Source: Atkinsonella hypoxylon (Eukaryota; Ascomycota; Sordariomycetes; Hypocreales; Clavicipitaceae). From it: a DNA stretch of 64,000 nt. The notes beneath the pieces are model-generated. The model saw only the letters and a list, made by a program, of their open reading frames with translations. It was not told where the DNA came from and made no database searches. The stretch is taken from the NCBI GenBank assembly GCA_000729835.1, contig JFHB01000033.1, forward strand, positions 169,174 through 233,173, written 5' to 3'. Both the position numbers and the translations under genes were made by a program. Positions 11,054-21,397 of the stretch are shown here, in pieces (position 1 is the stretch's first letter; every line of letters starts with the position of its first letter).

Positions 11054-12191
11054 ATGCCACCTCGCAGGCTCAAGATTGCTGTCGCCGGTCTCGGACGCAT
11101 GGGCAAGCGACATGCCCTCAACTTCTTCCAGTTCGTCCCACGCGCAGAGCTCGTCGCCGTCTCATCGCCCGATGCACAGGAGCGGGAATGGGCTCGGGAA
11201 CACTTGGAGCCTTTCGGCATCACAATCTACGAGGATTACCATGATATGCTCAAGCACGAGGGGCTCGAGGCTGTCTGCATTGCCTCAGCTACCGCGGTGC
11301 ACGCTTCGCAGACGATTGCGGGCATCGAAGCTGGCAAGCATGTCCTCTGCGAGAAACCTCTGGCCATCTCGGCCGAAGTGGTGAGCATACGCCATGCACC
11401 TCCAAGTTCAAAGAGACGGGCTTTCTGACAAGAATCTGGCGCAGTCCCAAACAGTTGTAGATGCCGCTGCTCGCCGACCAGACCTCAAGGTCATGTGTGG
11501 CTTCTCGCGACGCTTCGATGAGAGCTACCGCGATGCCTATGCGAAGATGAAGGCCGGCCTGATTGGTCGACCGTCTGTTTTCCGAAGCCAGACCTGCGAC
11601 ATGCTCGCCCCGTCCGGCTTTCTCGTTGCCTATGCCCAGCACAGCGGCGGCATCTTCGTCGATTGCTCCATCCACGACATTGACCTGGCACTCTGGTTCT
11701 TCGGAGAGGACGGCGAAAGCAAAATCAAGTCCGTCAGCGCTGTCGGTATCACGGCCGTGGAACCCGAGCTGCGCAAACACAACGACCGTGATAACGCGGT
11801 CGGCCTCATTGACTTTGTGGACGGTCGCATCGTCTACCTCTACTGCTCTCGCATGATGGCAGCAGGACAGGAGGACACCACCGAGATCATCGGCACCAAA
11901 GGCAAGCTCGGCATCAACACCATCCCCACGGCCAACCTGGTTCGCATCTACGAGCCCAACGGCATCCGACACGAGGTCCCCAAGACCTACTGGGATCGCT
12001 TCAAGAACGCCTTTACCACCGAAGCCAAAGAGTTCACAGCTTGCTGTCTGGATGACACGGAAGTGCCAGTCAAGCTGGCTACTGCCGTGGCTGCCGTCAA
12101 GATTGGTGCCGCGCTGCAGGAATCAATGATTTCCGGCGACAAAATTTGGTTCAACAAAGATGGGGAGCGGGTCGAAAGATCTCAGCTCTAG
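11054..12191 (+). CDS. Gfo/Idh/MocA-family NAD(P)-dependent oxidoreductase (inositol dehydrogenase-like)
   Basis: Exons 11054-11380 and 11445-12191; 357 residues. The N-terminal Rossmann fold starts with VAGLGRMGKRH (GxGxxG-type dinucleotide site), and the family signature CEKPL closes it (about residues 96-100). The C-terminal half is the alpha/beta substrate domain with a GGIFVDCSIHDIDL stretch, whose D/H pattern matches the catalytic region of myo-inositol 2-dehydrogenases and related sugar oxidoreductases. The likely reaction is oxidation of a polyol or sugar hydroxyl. The exact substrate is not readable. Starts and splice sites are unambiguous; no disruption. Confidence 0.92.
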
Positions 12192-12772
12192 ACGGGCGGC
12201 CTATCCTAATTTCCATGGGCGTTTAGGATGAAGTTCGCAACCAAGGAAGACGTCTCCGCGGTGTTTGGTCCCCCTAAGGACGTAAAAGCTAATATGCCCA
12301 ACTACGCGAAGACGCGCTACGTCGAACGGACATCATGGGCATCCGCGTCATTAATTTGGCCCAACGCAGCCGGGCACTCATCGTTGCAGTGCGAGAGCTC
12401 CGGCATGGCGGTTTATGCACACAAGCCAAGACAACTACTGTCGCGGCATATAGTTAGCTGCGAGCTCGGAGAAACATACCACAAGGGTATGAAGATCTCT
12501 TATAAAGAGGGGCAGCGCAAGTCGTGACGTAATTGATTGCGCTATTTGTACTGCTATTTTGTCTATTAAATTAGAGAAAGAATCCCTCTAGATCTCTTTT
12601 ATATTTAGATTAGTATGCGTCTTAATCTTAATCTATTTTCTTTTTAATTATTGCGCCTAAGCGTAGCACAATTGTTCGACAAATAATAGCATGAATTCAT
12701 TCATCATCTAAGTACCAAAAAGATCTAGACCTCTTATTTAATAGACAAAATGGCAGAGAAAATAACGTAATC
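12192..12772. other. Intergenic region, AT-rich toward its end
   Basis: A 99-codon open frame at 12228-12527 has no recognisable feature and is not called. The stretch 12540-12772 is AT-rich. Confidence 0.4.
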
Positions 12773-13024
12773 TGTTGGAACATGCAGTATCAGGCTACAA
12801 GCTGCGCGCTGATTGGCGTGGATGCTCCGCATTGGGTTGCGCGTTGATTGGTGGAGCGCGTCGGACAAGTGAGGCCTCACGTGTGATCCACAACACCACT
12901 AGCCCCTATATGTACGAGCCTTTTAGGTAGGATAGATAGATAGTTAGAATCAATCAACAAGAAGAATATATCGCTGTACCGTACGCACTAGTGCATACCC
13001 CCTTTTCCCTTGGTCTTCCCAACA
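12773..13024. mobile_element. Solo LTR of an LTR retrotransposon with 5-base target duplication
   Basis: The 252-base element begins TGTTGG and ends CCAACA, perfect 6-base inverted ends of the TG...CA type. It is flanked on both sides by TAATC (12768-12772 and 13025-13029), a perfect 5-base target-site duplication as made by retroviral-type integrases. No internal retrotransposon sequence is present, so it is a recombination product (solo LTR). An intact duplication suggests a fairly recent insertion. It is probably of the Ty1/copia type from its general look, which is a guess. Confidence 0.9.
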
Positions 13025-13374
13025 TAATCAATTACATTATAACTTGCTCTACCCCTCTCTATAAGAGCTCTTTATATCCTTGTGGTATGCTCCTCCGAGC
13101 TCGAAGCCTCTACACCGCAACAACAATAACCCACATAGGAAGCCCGTGCTATGAGCGGGGAAGTGTGATACCCAAAAGCTCCGATCATAGCATAACTAGC
13201 GCAGCCACAGAGCACAAGGAGCTCAGGTCAGGAATAACTGACTTAGGCCTTAGGCCAGGGTGCTCTTTTCGTCGTAGAATTGAGGATAAATAGCTTCACG
13301 ATTCCGTTTGTCAGATAGACCAATAGTCAATCTATCTCAATTCATTCATCTTATCATTTGTTACTCAAGGGAGC

Positions 13375-13940
13375 ATGCGTCATGCAAGAGTTGCTTCAGC
13401 AAGAAAGGGGAAGGCAGTAAGCTCTGTTCCGTTCATCGCAATTTGCAACAGTTCAACTAACGCTTATAGTCGCTGGCGTCACCTAAGCGTGGTACTCCTA
13501 GGGAGGTTCCTTGCGAAAGGTGCCTTAGAGCTGCTCTCGCCGGTAAGGGAGACGCAGGACGATGCTACGACTGCGCTTCTGGCCGTAGTCATCGATGCTT
13601 CTCGTGCAGAAAGGGCAATCACAATTGCCCTCGCCTGCACCCTGTTTTAGTGCCCCTAACTAAACGGTTGCTTGAGGCTGGTGAGGCTAAGGACGAGCAT
13701 GTACGTTCGATTATATCCATTGATGTAAAGCTCTTATGCTGACGATAGTAGATGTACCAGAAGTGCCGCCAGGCGCTTCGCACCCAAATGGAGGTCCTTA
13801 CGGAGCCTAACTCTGTGTATAAGCAGGAATCCGCTGGGCAGGGGGCAGAGAAAGCCGAAGAAAGCTCCTCTGCTAATAAAGAGGACAAGATTGCTGCTGT
13901 AATAGCGTATCTTGAATGCGCTGTGCGCATCCTTGTCTAA
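13375..13940 (+). CDS. Small cysteine-rich (zinc-finger-like) protein, function unknown
   Basis: Exons 13375-13416, 13470-13700 and 13752-13940 give 153 residues; both introns (about 50 bases) have good branch sites and keep frame. The middle exon has a dense set of cysteines and histidines: CERC, then C-x2-C, then RSHRCFSC, then HNCPRLHP, which could bind zinc. The third exon is a hydrophilic E/K/S-rich stretch ending in a hydrophobic IAAVIAYLE helix. Such a Cys cluster in a small multi-exon gene within repeat-rich DNA is reminiscent of retroelement Gag knuckles or of DNA-binding proteins, but I recognise no family. It stands 350 bases after a solo LTR and directly before a decayed coding stretch, to which it might once have been joined. 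Confidence 0.5.
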
Positions 13941-13988
13941 TTCTTTGTGCTCCCGCCTTTCCTATATTGCTTTGCTGTTGCTTTCCAG

Positions 13989-14660
13989 GGAGACTCAGGT
14001 GCCATAATCAGCAAGACCAAGGACAGTGACGAAGAGCCCTTTCAGTGAACCATCGACGCTAATTCACAGGTCATTGAGCTCCTGGATTTTACTCGGCCTA
14101 ATGGCACTAAAGCCATATTTACCAAGGAGGACTATCGCCAGCTTCTGGATGCGCTCTTCTACGCCGGAACTCGCTCTGGCAGTCAATTCGAGTACAAGGA
14201 CGTGCCGAATGGGTTGCATTTCTATGTCCTTGAGAAGATATGCGATCAATTGGGAGTCTTGTCATATAAAGTAGGCGTAAGAAGTCTCAAGAGCACCAAC
14301 AAGAGCAAGTTTAACGTGAAGCTCGGGGAGGGACGCACAGTCTCGGTAGATTCTACGCCTACGCGCAAAGGCGTCTTCTACTCCTTTGATCTGACAAATG
14401 CCTGGACGTACACGGAAGGCTCTGGCAATACGCCGGAGTTGTCCAGATATCTTGGCTCTGATATCTATCGGCTTCAAGCTGATATTAAGGGCAGGGGGTG
14501 GCGAACGGAAGTTCTTAATGCGTTGGCGACTGCCAAGTTTGGAGAGACTGTATCAGTGAATGTCGCAGTGGGGGCAACGGCTGATGCGGAGGACACTGGT
14601 GTTGTCACCCTGACGATAAATTCTGAGTCTGATCCCTCGGTTAAGGCTAAGGCAACGTGA
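13989..14660 (+). pseudogene. 3' fragment of a secreted-type multidomain protein with an in-frame TGA
   Basis: After an acceptor-like AG at 13988 one frame stays open for 224 codons except for a TGA at 14046-14048, which would be a CGA Arg codon before one C-to-T change. The product contains the stretch QFEYKDVPNGLHFYVLEK, a VRSL block, and ends with a beta-sandwich-like segment (GETVSVNVAVGA, then VTLTINSESDP). The ending resembles C-terminal beta-sandwich modules of secreted metalloproteases and glycosidases; an M6-type protease tail is my best guess and is weak. No start codon or N-terminal domain can be found, so this is a relict. Confidence 0.5.
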
Positions 14661-15686
14661 AGCAAGGGAGTTGTCTTTGGTTCGACTGACCGGAGACTCG
14701 CCTATTGGCTGGCATTCTACCGAAAGAACAATTCTGTCTTTCTTTCCAGAATATAAAAGAAAACACATAAGAACAGAATCGACTTCTGGCGCCACAAGAA
14801 ACAAATTACTAAGCGATTGTCTAGAAGTCGTGTCACATTTAATGAAAGTAATTTGCATCATGTAGGTATGAACGGGGATGCATTGGATGTAGACCAGTAG
14901 AAACCTACTCCAGGCTGAATTTTGATGTCTTAGGCCCCGGAGAGGAAAGGAGTTGCATGTCAGGGATGCTTTGATGATAACGCCACGTGAGTGTTGAGCG
15001 CAGGTAAGGGGGAATAGGATTCAGTTGCAGCCCCCAGGGAAAGAAAGAGAAGGGCGACACTAGACGTCGAAAAATTCCCGACTGCAACAAGCACCAGTAT
15101 CACGAATAATAACAGGACTAAGCAGACAGCAGCGAAGCCCTTTTCAGTAGCCACAGCCGCCGCGTACACTGACGATAAACATCCTTCACAGACCCATCGA
15201 TCTGATCAAGCATATGGAAAACTTTACCGTGCCTCTTTCGTGTGACCGTGAGCCTGCCTGCTATCACATGGCTGACATCCAACCCCTTTCCGACTTGGCA
15301 GATCCATTACTGCTGGCAGAGTCATTCTTATATAGCATAGTAACAAGTCTGTCTTTGATGAACCCGACATATGGAAGAGGCGAAAAAAAAAAAAAAGAAA
15401 ACTGCCCTTTGCAGGTTAGCATTCCGGGCCGCGACACGATGTTAACACTCGGCTTGTGGCATATACATGAACCAAATTCATTTCTCGCACAGCAGCCAGG
15501 TGGATTGGATATTGCACAACAGGCAGATGCATCCGCATGTAGACGGCTCACTGCACGAACATAGGTGTTCGTTTCTGATTCCAGATCAGAGTCCAGATTA
15601 GGAATTATATATTGTTACGATTCAATGCCACGCTGCATGTCTGTGGAAGGAATCGCTGTGTAAGGGAATGTTCAAGAAAGGTGCGC
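14661..15686. other. Intergenic region, no gene recognised
   Basis: A minus-strand frame at 14960-15169 encodes a hydrophobic LLLFVILVLVAVG segment but has no support as a gene. An A tract lies near 15383. Confidence 0.35.
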
Positions 15687-15959
15687 CTATACAAAGACTT
15701 GTTTCTCCTTGAGCTTTTCCGCAAACGCCACGGGAACCTTCAGTGCCTGAGACACGACATCCGGTAGTGCCAGAGCCAGCCATTGCGTCAACGGAATATC
15801 GGCAACACGATCCGACTTGTAGATCTCAACCCAGGTAAGATCCTCAGTCCCGGTGCTCTGACCTACATCATGAAGGTGATGGATGATTTGTCCGACGTCA
15901 AGTCTGGTGAAAGAAAGGTCGTTGAAGGCAGAAGGACTGGTTCGAAGTACAAGCTTACT
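15687..15959 (-). pseudogene. C-terminal fragment of a cupin / oxalate decarboxylase-like protein
   Basis: One minus-strand frame is open for 90 codons and ends at TAG 15687-15689. It contains the block WVEIYKSDRVADIPLTQWLA followed by LPDVVSQAL. This matches the typical end of fungal bicupin oxalate decarboxylases, where an E[IV][FY]K-x-DR-x-x-D[IV]-x-L-x-QW motif is followed by an alpha-helical cap. The metal-binding cupin motifs upstream are missing and no start codon is available, so only the 3' end of the gene survives. The assignment rests on motif memory. Confidence 0.55.
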
Positions 15960-16726
15960 GTCATTTCCATGCTAATATTCCGTACATGTCATGGGCGAAG
16001 TGCTCATAGCATTCCAAGTTTACAAAGAGCTACGTCGCGCGTCTCACATCTCACAGCCCCACTGCCTGGCTCGAGCCCTAAACGGTAACTAATTGCGAAT
16101 ACCCGACCCGACCCGACCCGACCCGACCCGCTATATCCATATTATTGGCTAAACGGAGCCCGTCAGGGGGTCGGGCAATCGGATCATCTGCAGATTCCTA
16201 TTCTAGGGTTTTCCTTTGTAGTGTAGTAGCAGTAATATATTCCGTACCCTGCGAACATTCGCACACTCAAAGTACGGAGTAGAGCGACTCTGATTAATTA
16301 TTATACTACGCCCTACTCCGTACTCCGCTCCCTGAACACGTTTCGCATGTAATCACGAGTCATGATTTAACAAAGAGGTGAGTTAAATTCTCGTTCTATC
16401 ATACGGAGGTAGTTGCAGGTAAATAGAATAGGGGGAATATTCATCATCAGCTGCAGGTTTTGAGTTCAAATGACAACTCCTTTAGTCAGAGCCCCAGTCC
16501 GGTAAATATATGCCGTCATCGAATCGTTACATAGCGGGCCACAGAAGCTCTCTCTGTACATACGCGCTCCAACATTTGTTCAAAGATTCCCGAAGTTGGT
16601 ACGAAAGTCAAGTGAATTCTGTCTTTCGGAATGTGGTTTGTGCATTAACTATATTCCAAGTTATCAAGTATGGTAACTGAGCCACTTTGGATTCTGTAGC
16701 GGTAGCTTATTTTGCAGCGTCCCATG
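15960..16726. other. Intergenic region with pentanucleotide repeat and two TACGGAGTA motifs
   Basis: Holds the ACCCG repeat at 16101-16130 and copies of the 9-mer at 16273-16281 and 16314-16322. No gene seen. Confidence 0.5.
16101..16130. repeat. Pentanucleotide microsatellite (ACCCG)6
   Basis: Six perfect tandem copies of ACCCG. Confidence 0.95.
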
Positions 16727-18294
16727 TCAGTCTTTGAACCTGAAAGGACAACGACCCGACGCCATGGCAGTTGCATAGACCACTTCTTGTATGTTCTTGG
16801 TCTCCTCTACTCCAGTACCCATCGTCCACTCGGGACCAATATCTTCGTATAGGTATCCCTCTGGCTTCATCTCCGGACCACCATCACCCGGAAGCATTGC
16901 ACCAAATGCCCACATTGCCCAAGCTACAGGGCCCCATCGTGCCCAGAAAGTAGGTCGATTATACCATGGTTCTTTGACATAATGCTTGCTAGACATTCGC
17001 CCCGTTGTTGGGGATGGCTCAGTCACGTAGCATCGGTTGGTCAGTCGCGGGAGCATGAAGAAACGCATCGTGATTTGTCGAAGCCAAAGTAAAGTCATGG
17101 TGAGTGCGGAAAGCGCCGTACTCGGTTCGGGAAATCTATGTCGAGTTATTAACGGACCTAGTCTGCATATTATGACTCAGAAATGGGTAGAGGATCCACC
17201 TTACCCAAAAGAGGAACGCATTTTGTCACCCATCATGACCAATCCCATTGTTCGCATTAGAGGTCGTAGGAACTTTGGAAAGATCGAGGTTAGGAGGTCC
17301 AACTGCGCATTGGCGAGCTGGCGAGCTGGAAGCGAGGGAAGTAATCGACCAATTTCGTATTGTAAAGCCCATTGCTCTACCTCCTCCATGAACTCGATGC
17401 CATCTTTCCAGTTATTCCGCCCTAGTTCTTCCGTGTAGTTGATGCCCATCATGTCGCCAATAATTTTCCAGAGCGTTCCTTGCGCTGCAACTTCGAATTC
17501 CATCAGTTCTCTCCACTCATATTGCCTAATGAACCTGACTGGCTCCGACATGGAGCAGTGGAGCACGTATAATAGGTCTCCATTTTGGATCTTTCCCGAT
17601 CGTATGTAGGGATCGTGAAGGAAGTTCATTCGGGCGACGGCTCCATGAAGTTGAGGAGACTCCGGAGGAAAATGCATAAAACTGCACAAGTAAGCACTAT
17701 GAAACAATCCAAAAAAAAAAAAAAATGGGGGGGGGGGGGGAGGGGGGAAGAAGCCCTAGATAGCTTCGAGAAACCTACGTTGCAAACATTAGGGCAGTAT
17801 CTTCAAATCTATGTGGAGAGTCAGTTTCGGAGACTTCTAGGTCCAACACAACAATCAGCTTTGCCTACCTCTTTCCGACCTTGCTTGCCTTCACGAGGTC
17901 ACTAGTAGCCAACAGCTTTGCAATGTCTTGTATAGCAAAACTCTACGCTGGTCAATACCACTCTATATCCAGCCAGTCAAAGGGTGTTTGTTACCTTCAT
18001 CAGCGCGTAGGTCAACGAAAGCCCGAAGAACAGCGGAAACTCGTATGTATAGGCATGGTGTATGATGGCTTGCGCTTCGGCTCCGGTCATGCGAGCAAAC
18101 GATTCTCGATCAGGGAAAGGATGCTTCGACCGAATCTTGGAAAGACTCCTGAATCGGAGAAGGTAGCAAGTGAAGAAGTAGAGGACCACTGCCCACACGC
18201 ATGTTGCCAGCCAGGATAGTTTGCTGAATTGTGACCACAAGCCGGCGCAACTATTGACAAACTCGAGCCACATTGCTGTCCAGAAAAGCATCAT
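16727..18294 (-). CDS. MpaB-like ER-bound oxygenase (DUF2236 / rubber oxygenase-like family)
   Basis: Exons on the minus strand: 18294-17995, 17942-17869, 17808-17779, 17681-17205, 17135-16727; 429 residues, near the length of MpaB from mycophenolic acid biosynthesis. An N-terminal hydrophobic segment (about residues 24-45, WLATCVWAVVLYFFTCYLL) is a likely ER anchor. The core carries the family blocks ARMNFLHDPY, YEWRELMEFE, the FPEPSTALSAL segment and an EPWYNRPTFWARWGPVAWAMW block before a G/P-rich end. MpaB cleaves a farnesyl side chain oxidatively; homologues are common outside clusters, so substrate is unknown. The third exon is only 30 bases and the intron after it (17778-17682) contains runs of about 15 A and 14 G on the plus strand. 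No biosynthetic cluster partners stand next to it. Confidence 0.85.
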
Positions 18295-19227
18295 GACTCT
18301 CCGGGGTCGGCATTTGCTTGGACCATCACTTGAACAAACATCATGTTCGTAAACTTAATTCACCTTTATAACTCTCTGCAGTCGGACGTCGGCTGGATGA
18401 GAATTGCACTACCCCACCCTACTGAGTGAACAACAGATGAACATCAAACAACACAGTAGCCGCCTTTGCCCGCTTTTTGCCTTTAGTCTGTCTGATTTCA
18501 CATCTGACTCCTGCTCCCGCTCACATAGAAAATACAACTTGGAAAGGAACAACTGAATGATTGGGGCCCTGAGCCTCGGTATGGTGGGTTAAAGACAGCG
18601 GAAGCACGATGGACCAAGAAACATGCTCCAGCGCAGAACTGGAGCCAAGGTTGCGAATACGAACACGAGAGGCAGTTGGATGCCGATGCGGGGGTGGGGC
18701 TCCATTGGATCATGTTCACATGCTCTTCCTCGTGGCACAGTCTGTGTAATAGGAACGGTACTCCGTACGGAATACTCCGTAACTATTTCTTTGCTCTTAG
18801 ATGTCTTGCGGGGCTATCTGACGCTAAGTCAGAACTAAAATTGAATACTGTGCATCAAGCACCTTTTGCCGGCCACTGTTTCGTCTCGCCCATACGGAAT
18901 AGTTACACGTTCCATCAACCCCGTCTTGACCCTCTAAAAGTATCATGTCAGGCACCATTTGCTTGTGAATATCAATCAGTCTTGTGCTCAATTGACGATT
19001 CGATATTCGGGTTTGTGGGGCGCATTCAACGGCCCGTCGGCTTCATTATTTCAATAACAGCCTCATACACTTGGCACTGGACCCCGTGGCCAATTTCATA
19101 TGTTCACCAGATACCGGGTTATTATTTTTATTATTTTTTATTATTTTTTATTTTCTTTCCAGCGAGGGTTCTTTCACTGTTGACTTGTAACATCCCAATT
19201 CATGCTCAGCACAAACAATGAAACAGC
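18295..19227. other. Intergenic region with two TACTCCGTA motifs and an AT microsatellite
   Basis: Probable promoter of the MpaB-like gene at its left end. Copies of the 9-mer lie at 18759-18767 and 18773-18781. A TTATTTTTTA-rich microsatellite lies near 19121-19157. A long open frame at 18676-19221 has no protein-like features and is not called. Confidence 0.4.
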
Positions 19228-19713
19228 CGGCCCATCCTGCGACTCCTAGAATGTATTCTTGGTGGCAGATCACTTTGACGGATGACCTTCGCAGCAACGA
19301 GATCCCCCACCTACGCGATGCTCTCACGTTTATGGGGACTAAATGCCGAAGAATGCACCTTTAAAGAATTGACTAACAACATAGGAGAACAGAACAAAAG
19401 GGTGGCGACAAGCGCGAGACACGACAAGCTGCGATACTGCTGGGTGGACACTTCCTGCATTGACAAAGCCAACCACACTGGTCTGCATGAGGTTATGAAT
19501 GATATGTTCCGTTGCTACAAATATTGAGCTCATTACTACGTATACTTGTGCGATGCCTCGGTCACTGGCTATCCGGATGATATTCAGAAGACCCAGTCTG
19601 CGCGGAACCGGCAATTTGAGCAAGTGCATGATTCACTCGAGGCTGGACGCTCCAAGAACCCCTGGCGCCGACCAAGGTCAAGTTACTTACTGAGGAAGGG
19701 CAACGGATGTTAG
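19228..19713 (+). pseudogene. HET-domain pseudogene fragment (heterokaryon incompatibility type)
   Basis: Fragments of a HET domain occur in order on the plus strand: LRLLEC near 19228, a TDDLRSNEIPH stretch in a second frame near 19275, then YAMLSRLWG, then WVDTSCIDKA and MNDMFRCYKY, then a TGA at 19525-19527 followed in the same frame by YVYLCDASV. The family pattern is RLL...PxYAxLSHxWG...WVDxxCIDK...SxxxxxMFRWYxxxxxCYVYLxDV. At least two frame changes and one stop break it, and the W/T-rich GWTLQELxAP block is not found. Neighbouring minus-strand sequence at about 19640-19960 is also open but overlaps this relict and is unassigned. Confidence 0.75.
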
Positions 19714-20541
19714 TGACAAAAGGACTCTCGAGCATCAGATAGATCAAGTAACGGTGATTGCGGTCCCAGCACTTCGTGAAGCCGCCGGGCTTGGAGAATT
19801 CGACGTGAAAGAACCATTCAGGTGCGCAAAGGCGCGACAGACCAGGCGCGAGGAAGATTGAGCGTCCGGTCTTTAAACTATTCTTGCTATATCTGGTTGG
19901 CCGCGAGTTGCAGTAGCCAAAACCTGCTGCACCCGAGGACCGAAATTCACGGCGAATCAAGACCCGGTCGGTCAGTTATCTTGTTGATGTTATTCAAAGT
20001 GCCTGCCCACTTCTCGATTTCCGTTTCCGTTCCCGATAACATCGGCTGTTGTCACACAGTGTCATGAGGGTAGAAACACGACTCAGTCCTATTCGGCATT
20101 CTGACCGCAAGAAGCCATCTCACTCACCATTTATGAGCCAAACCTGTCGATTCGATAGTTGATCACCCTCAAAAAACCGGCTATATCAGGAACATGGCCG
20201 CATATCTTCATTGGCAGTTTGTACAGCACCTTGGCTTCGAATACTCTTCGAGCAAATTACATAAACGCGGTACGTAGATAATAATATCGGTAACGCCGCG
20301 CGGGGAGTATGGCATCCCTTCCGCAACAAGGCGGCGCTAGAGACATGCTGGTACCTCTTCCGTTTCGGGCTTAGCTCCTGCTGCATGATCAAAAAACCGC
20401 TATTCCGTACTGCGTGTTTAGCTACTCTTCTCTATAAATCCCTACAACCAACGTGTAATCTGCGATGTACGGAATAGGTCGGTGACATATGCAGGGATGC
20501 AAGTCTCGGAATTCCAGCCGCCACATGCCCACATAGGATAT
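19714..20541. other. Intergenic region, no intact gene
   Basis: A minus-strand open stretch near 19740-19960 (containing APEWFFHVEFSKPGG) reads like a protein fragment but I cannot assign it. The rest shows nothing. Confidence 0.35.
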
Positions 20542-21234
20542 TCACGCCTTCCGCTGTTCTCTTGCAGTTTTTTCCCACTCTTCCCAGACGTAATCAACCC
20601 TTTGCTGAAGATCAAGCATTGTAGATGGAATAAGTCGAAACTCCAAACCGAGATCCTTCAAGCGAGCGCAATACAGCTGATGATAGTCGTACCAATCTTC
20701 CTCGTTGGTCGGCATAAGTCTTACTCCGTCATCTACCAGCCAGGCAGTTGTTATCTCACAGACGAAAATCAGCGACCGCGCCAATGTGTCTCGAAGCTTT
20801 CGCCATTCCTCCGTCAACATCATTTCGTCCGCACAGGCGGGACCGACATATAGTTCTGCGTAGACAATGGGATCAAGACCTGACCGGTCGGAGATGAACC
20901 AAGAGCTCGTTTTTAAAGCGTTTTCTTCGTGCCAACACTGAGCCTTCATTATCAACCTTTGTAACATTGAGCAGCGCTCGGCGCTTGTTCTGATGTCATG
21001 TGCTTTGAAGTCATGTTTGGAGAGAATAGTCCGAGCAACTTCTTTGATGATAACAGGTCGGGCAAGCGTTGATTTTCCATCATAAGACGCGTTCAACGCG
21101 TCAACAAGCGTTGTTTTGCCAGTGCTTTGGGCGCCAACGATGAAGATACACGTCGGTGACATTTTGTTTCGTGCTAGGGTGCTCATAGAAAGTCGAAAGA
21201 AGTTGTTGCTCTTAAAGAAAAATTTTATTGACAT
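20542..21234 (-). CDS. P-loop nucleotide-kinase-like protein (AAA_28 / NadR-type)
   Basis: Single exon, up to 230 residues. The Walker A motif GAQSTGKTT follows a short beta strand (CIFIVG) and fits NadR-like kinases and the AAA_28 family. A helix with VIIKEVARTIL, the motif FISDRSGLDPIVYA (a Walker-B-like strand carrying the DRSGLDP signature) and a C-terminal helix follow. In-frame ATGs at 21234, 21186 and 21162 are possible starts; the last begins five codons before the first core strand and gives the usual compact length. The substrate is unknown; a nucleotide or small phosphorylated metabolite is expected. It is divergent from the RdRP-helicase gene with only 163-235 bases between start codons, so the two may be co-regulated. 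Confidence 0.8.
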   Translation of the reverse strand: MSIKFFFKSNNFFRLSMSTLARNKMSPTCIFIVGAQSTGKTTLVDALNASYDGKSTLARPVIIKEVARTILSKHDFKAHDIRTSAERCSMLQRLIMKAQCWHEENALKTSSWFISDRSGLDPIVYAELYVGPACADEMMLTEEWRKLRDTLARSLIFVCEITTAWLVDDGVRLMPTNEEDWYDYHQLYCARLKDLGLEFRLIPSTMLDLQQRVDYVWEEWEKTAREQRKA

Positions 21235-21397
21235 TCATCCTCATTTATAACTGACGCTAATTGGTCCTATTGTCCGTCGAACGTAAGTATGACGTTTGTG
21301 CAACATAATAACCACTGGCAGACACGCGCGGGTTGCAGTCTTCGTGGCTTTAATGATGGGATTGCTTTGAGCACCGTGAAAGCTCTCATTTGCAATA

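Noticed and set aside
12228..12527. 99-codon frame after the oxidoreductase
   Set aside because: No domain, unusual composition and no splice partners; probably chance.
13164..13364. A second LTR starting TGTGATACCC
   Set aside because: No matching 3' end, target duplication or primer-binding site could be identified.
18676..19221. 181-codon open frame on the plus strand
   Set aside because: Composition follows an AT microsatellite and no domain or splice structure supports it.
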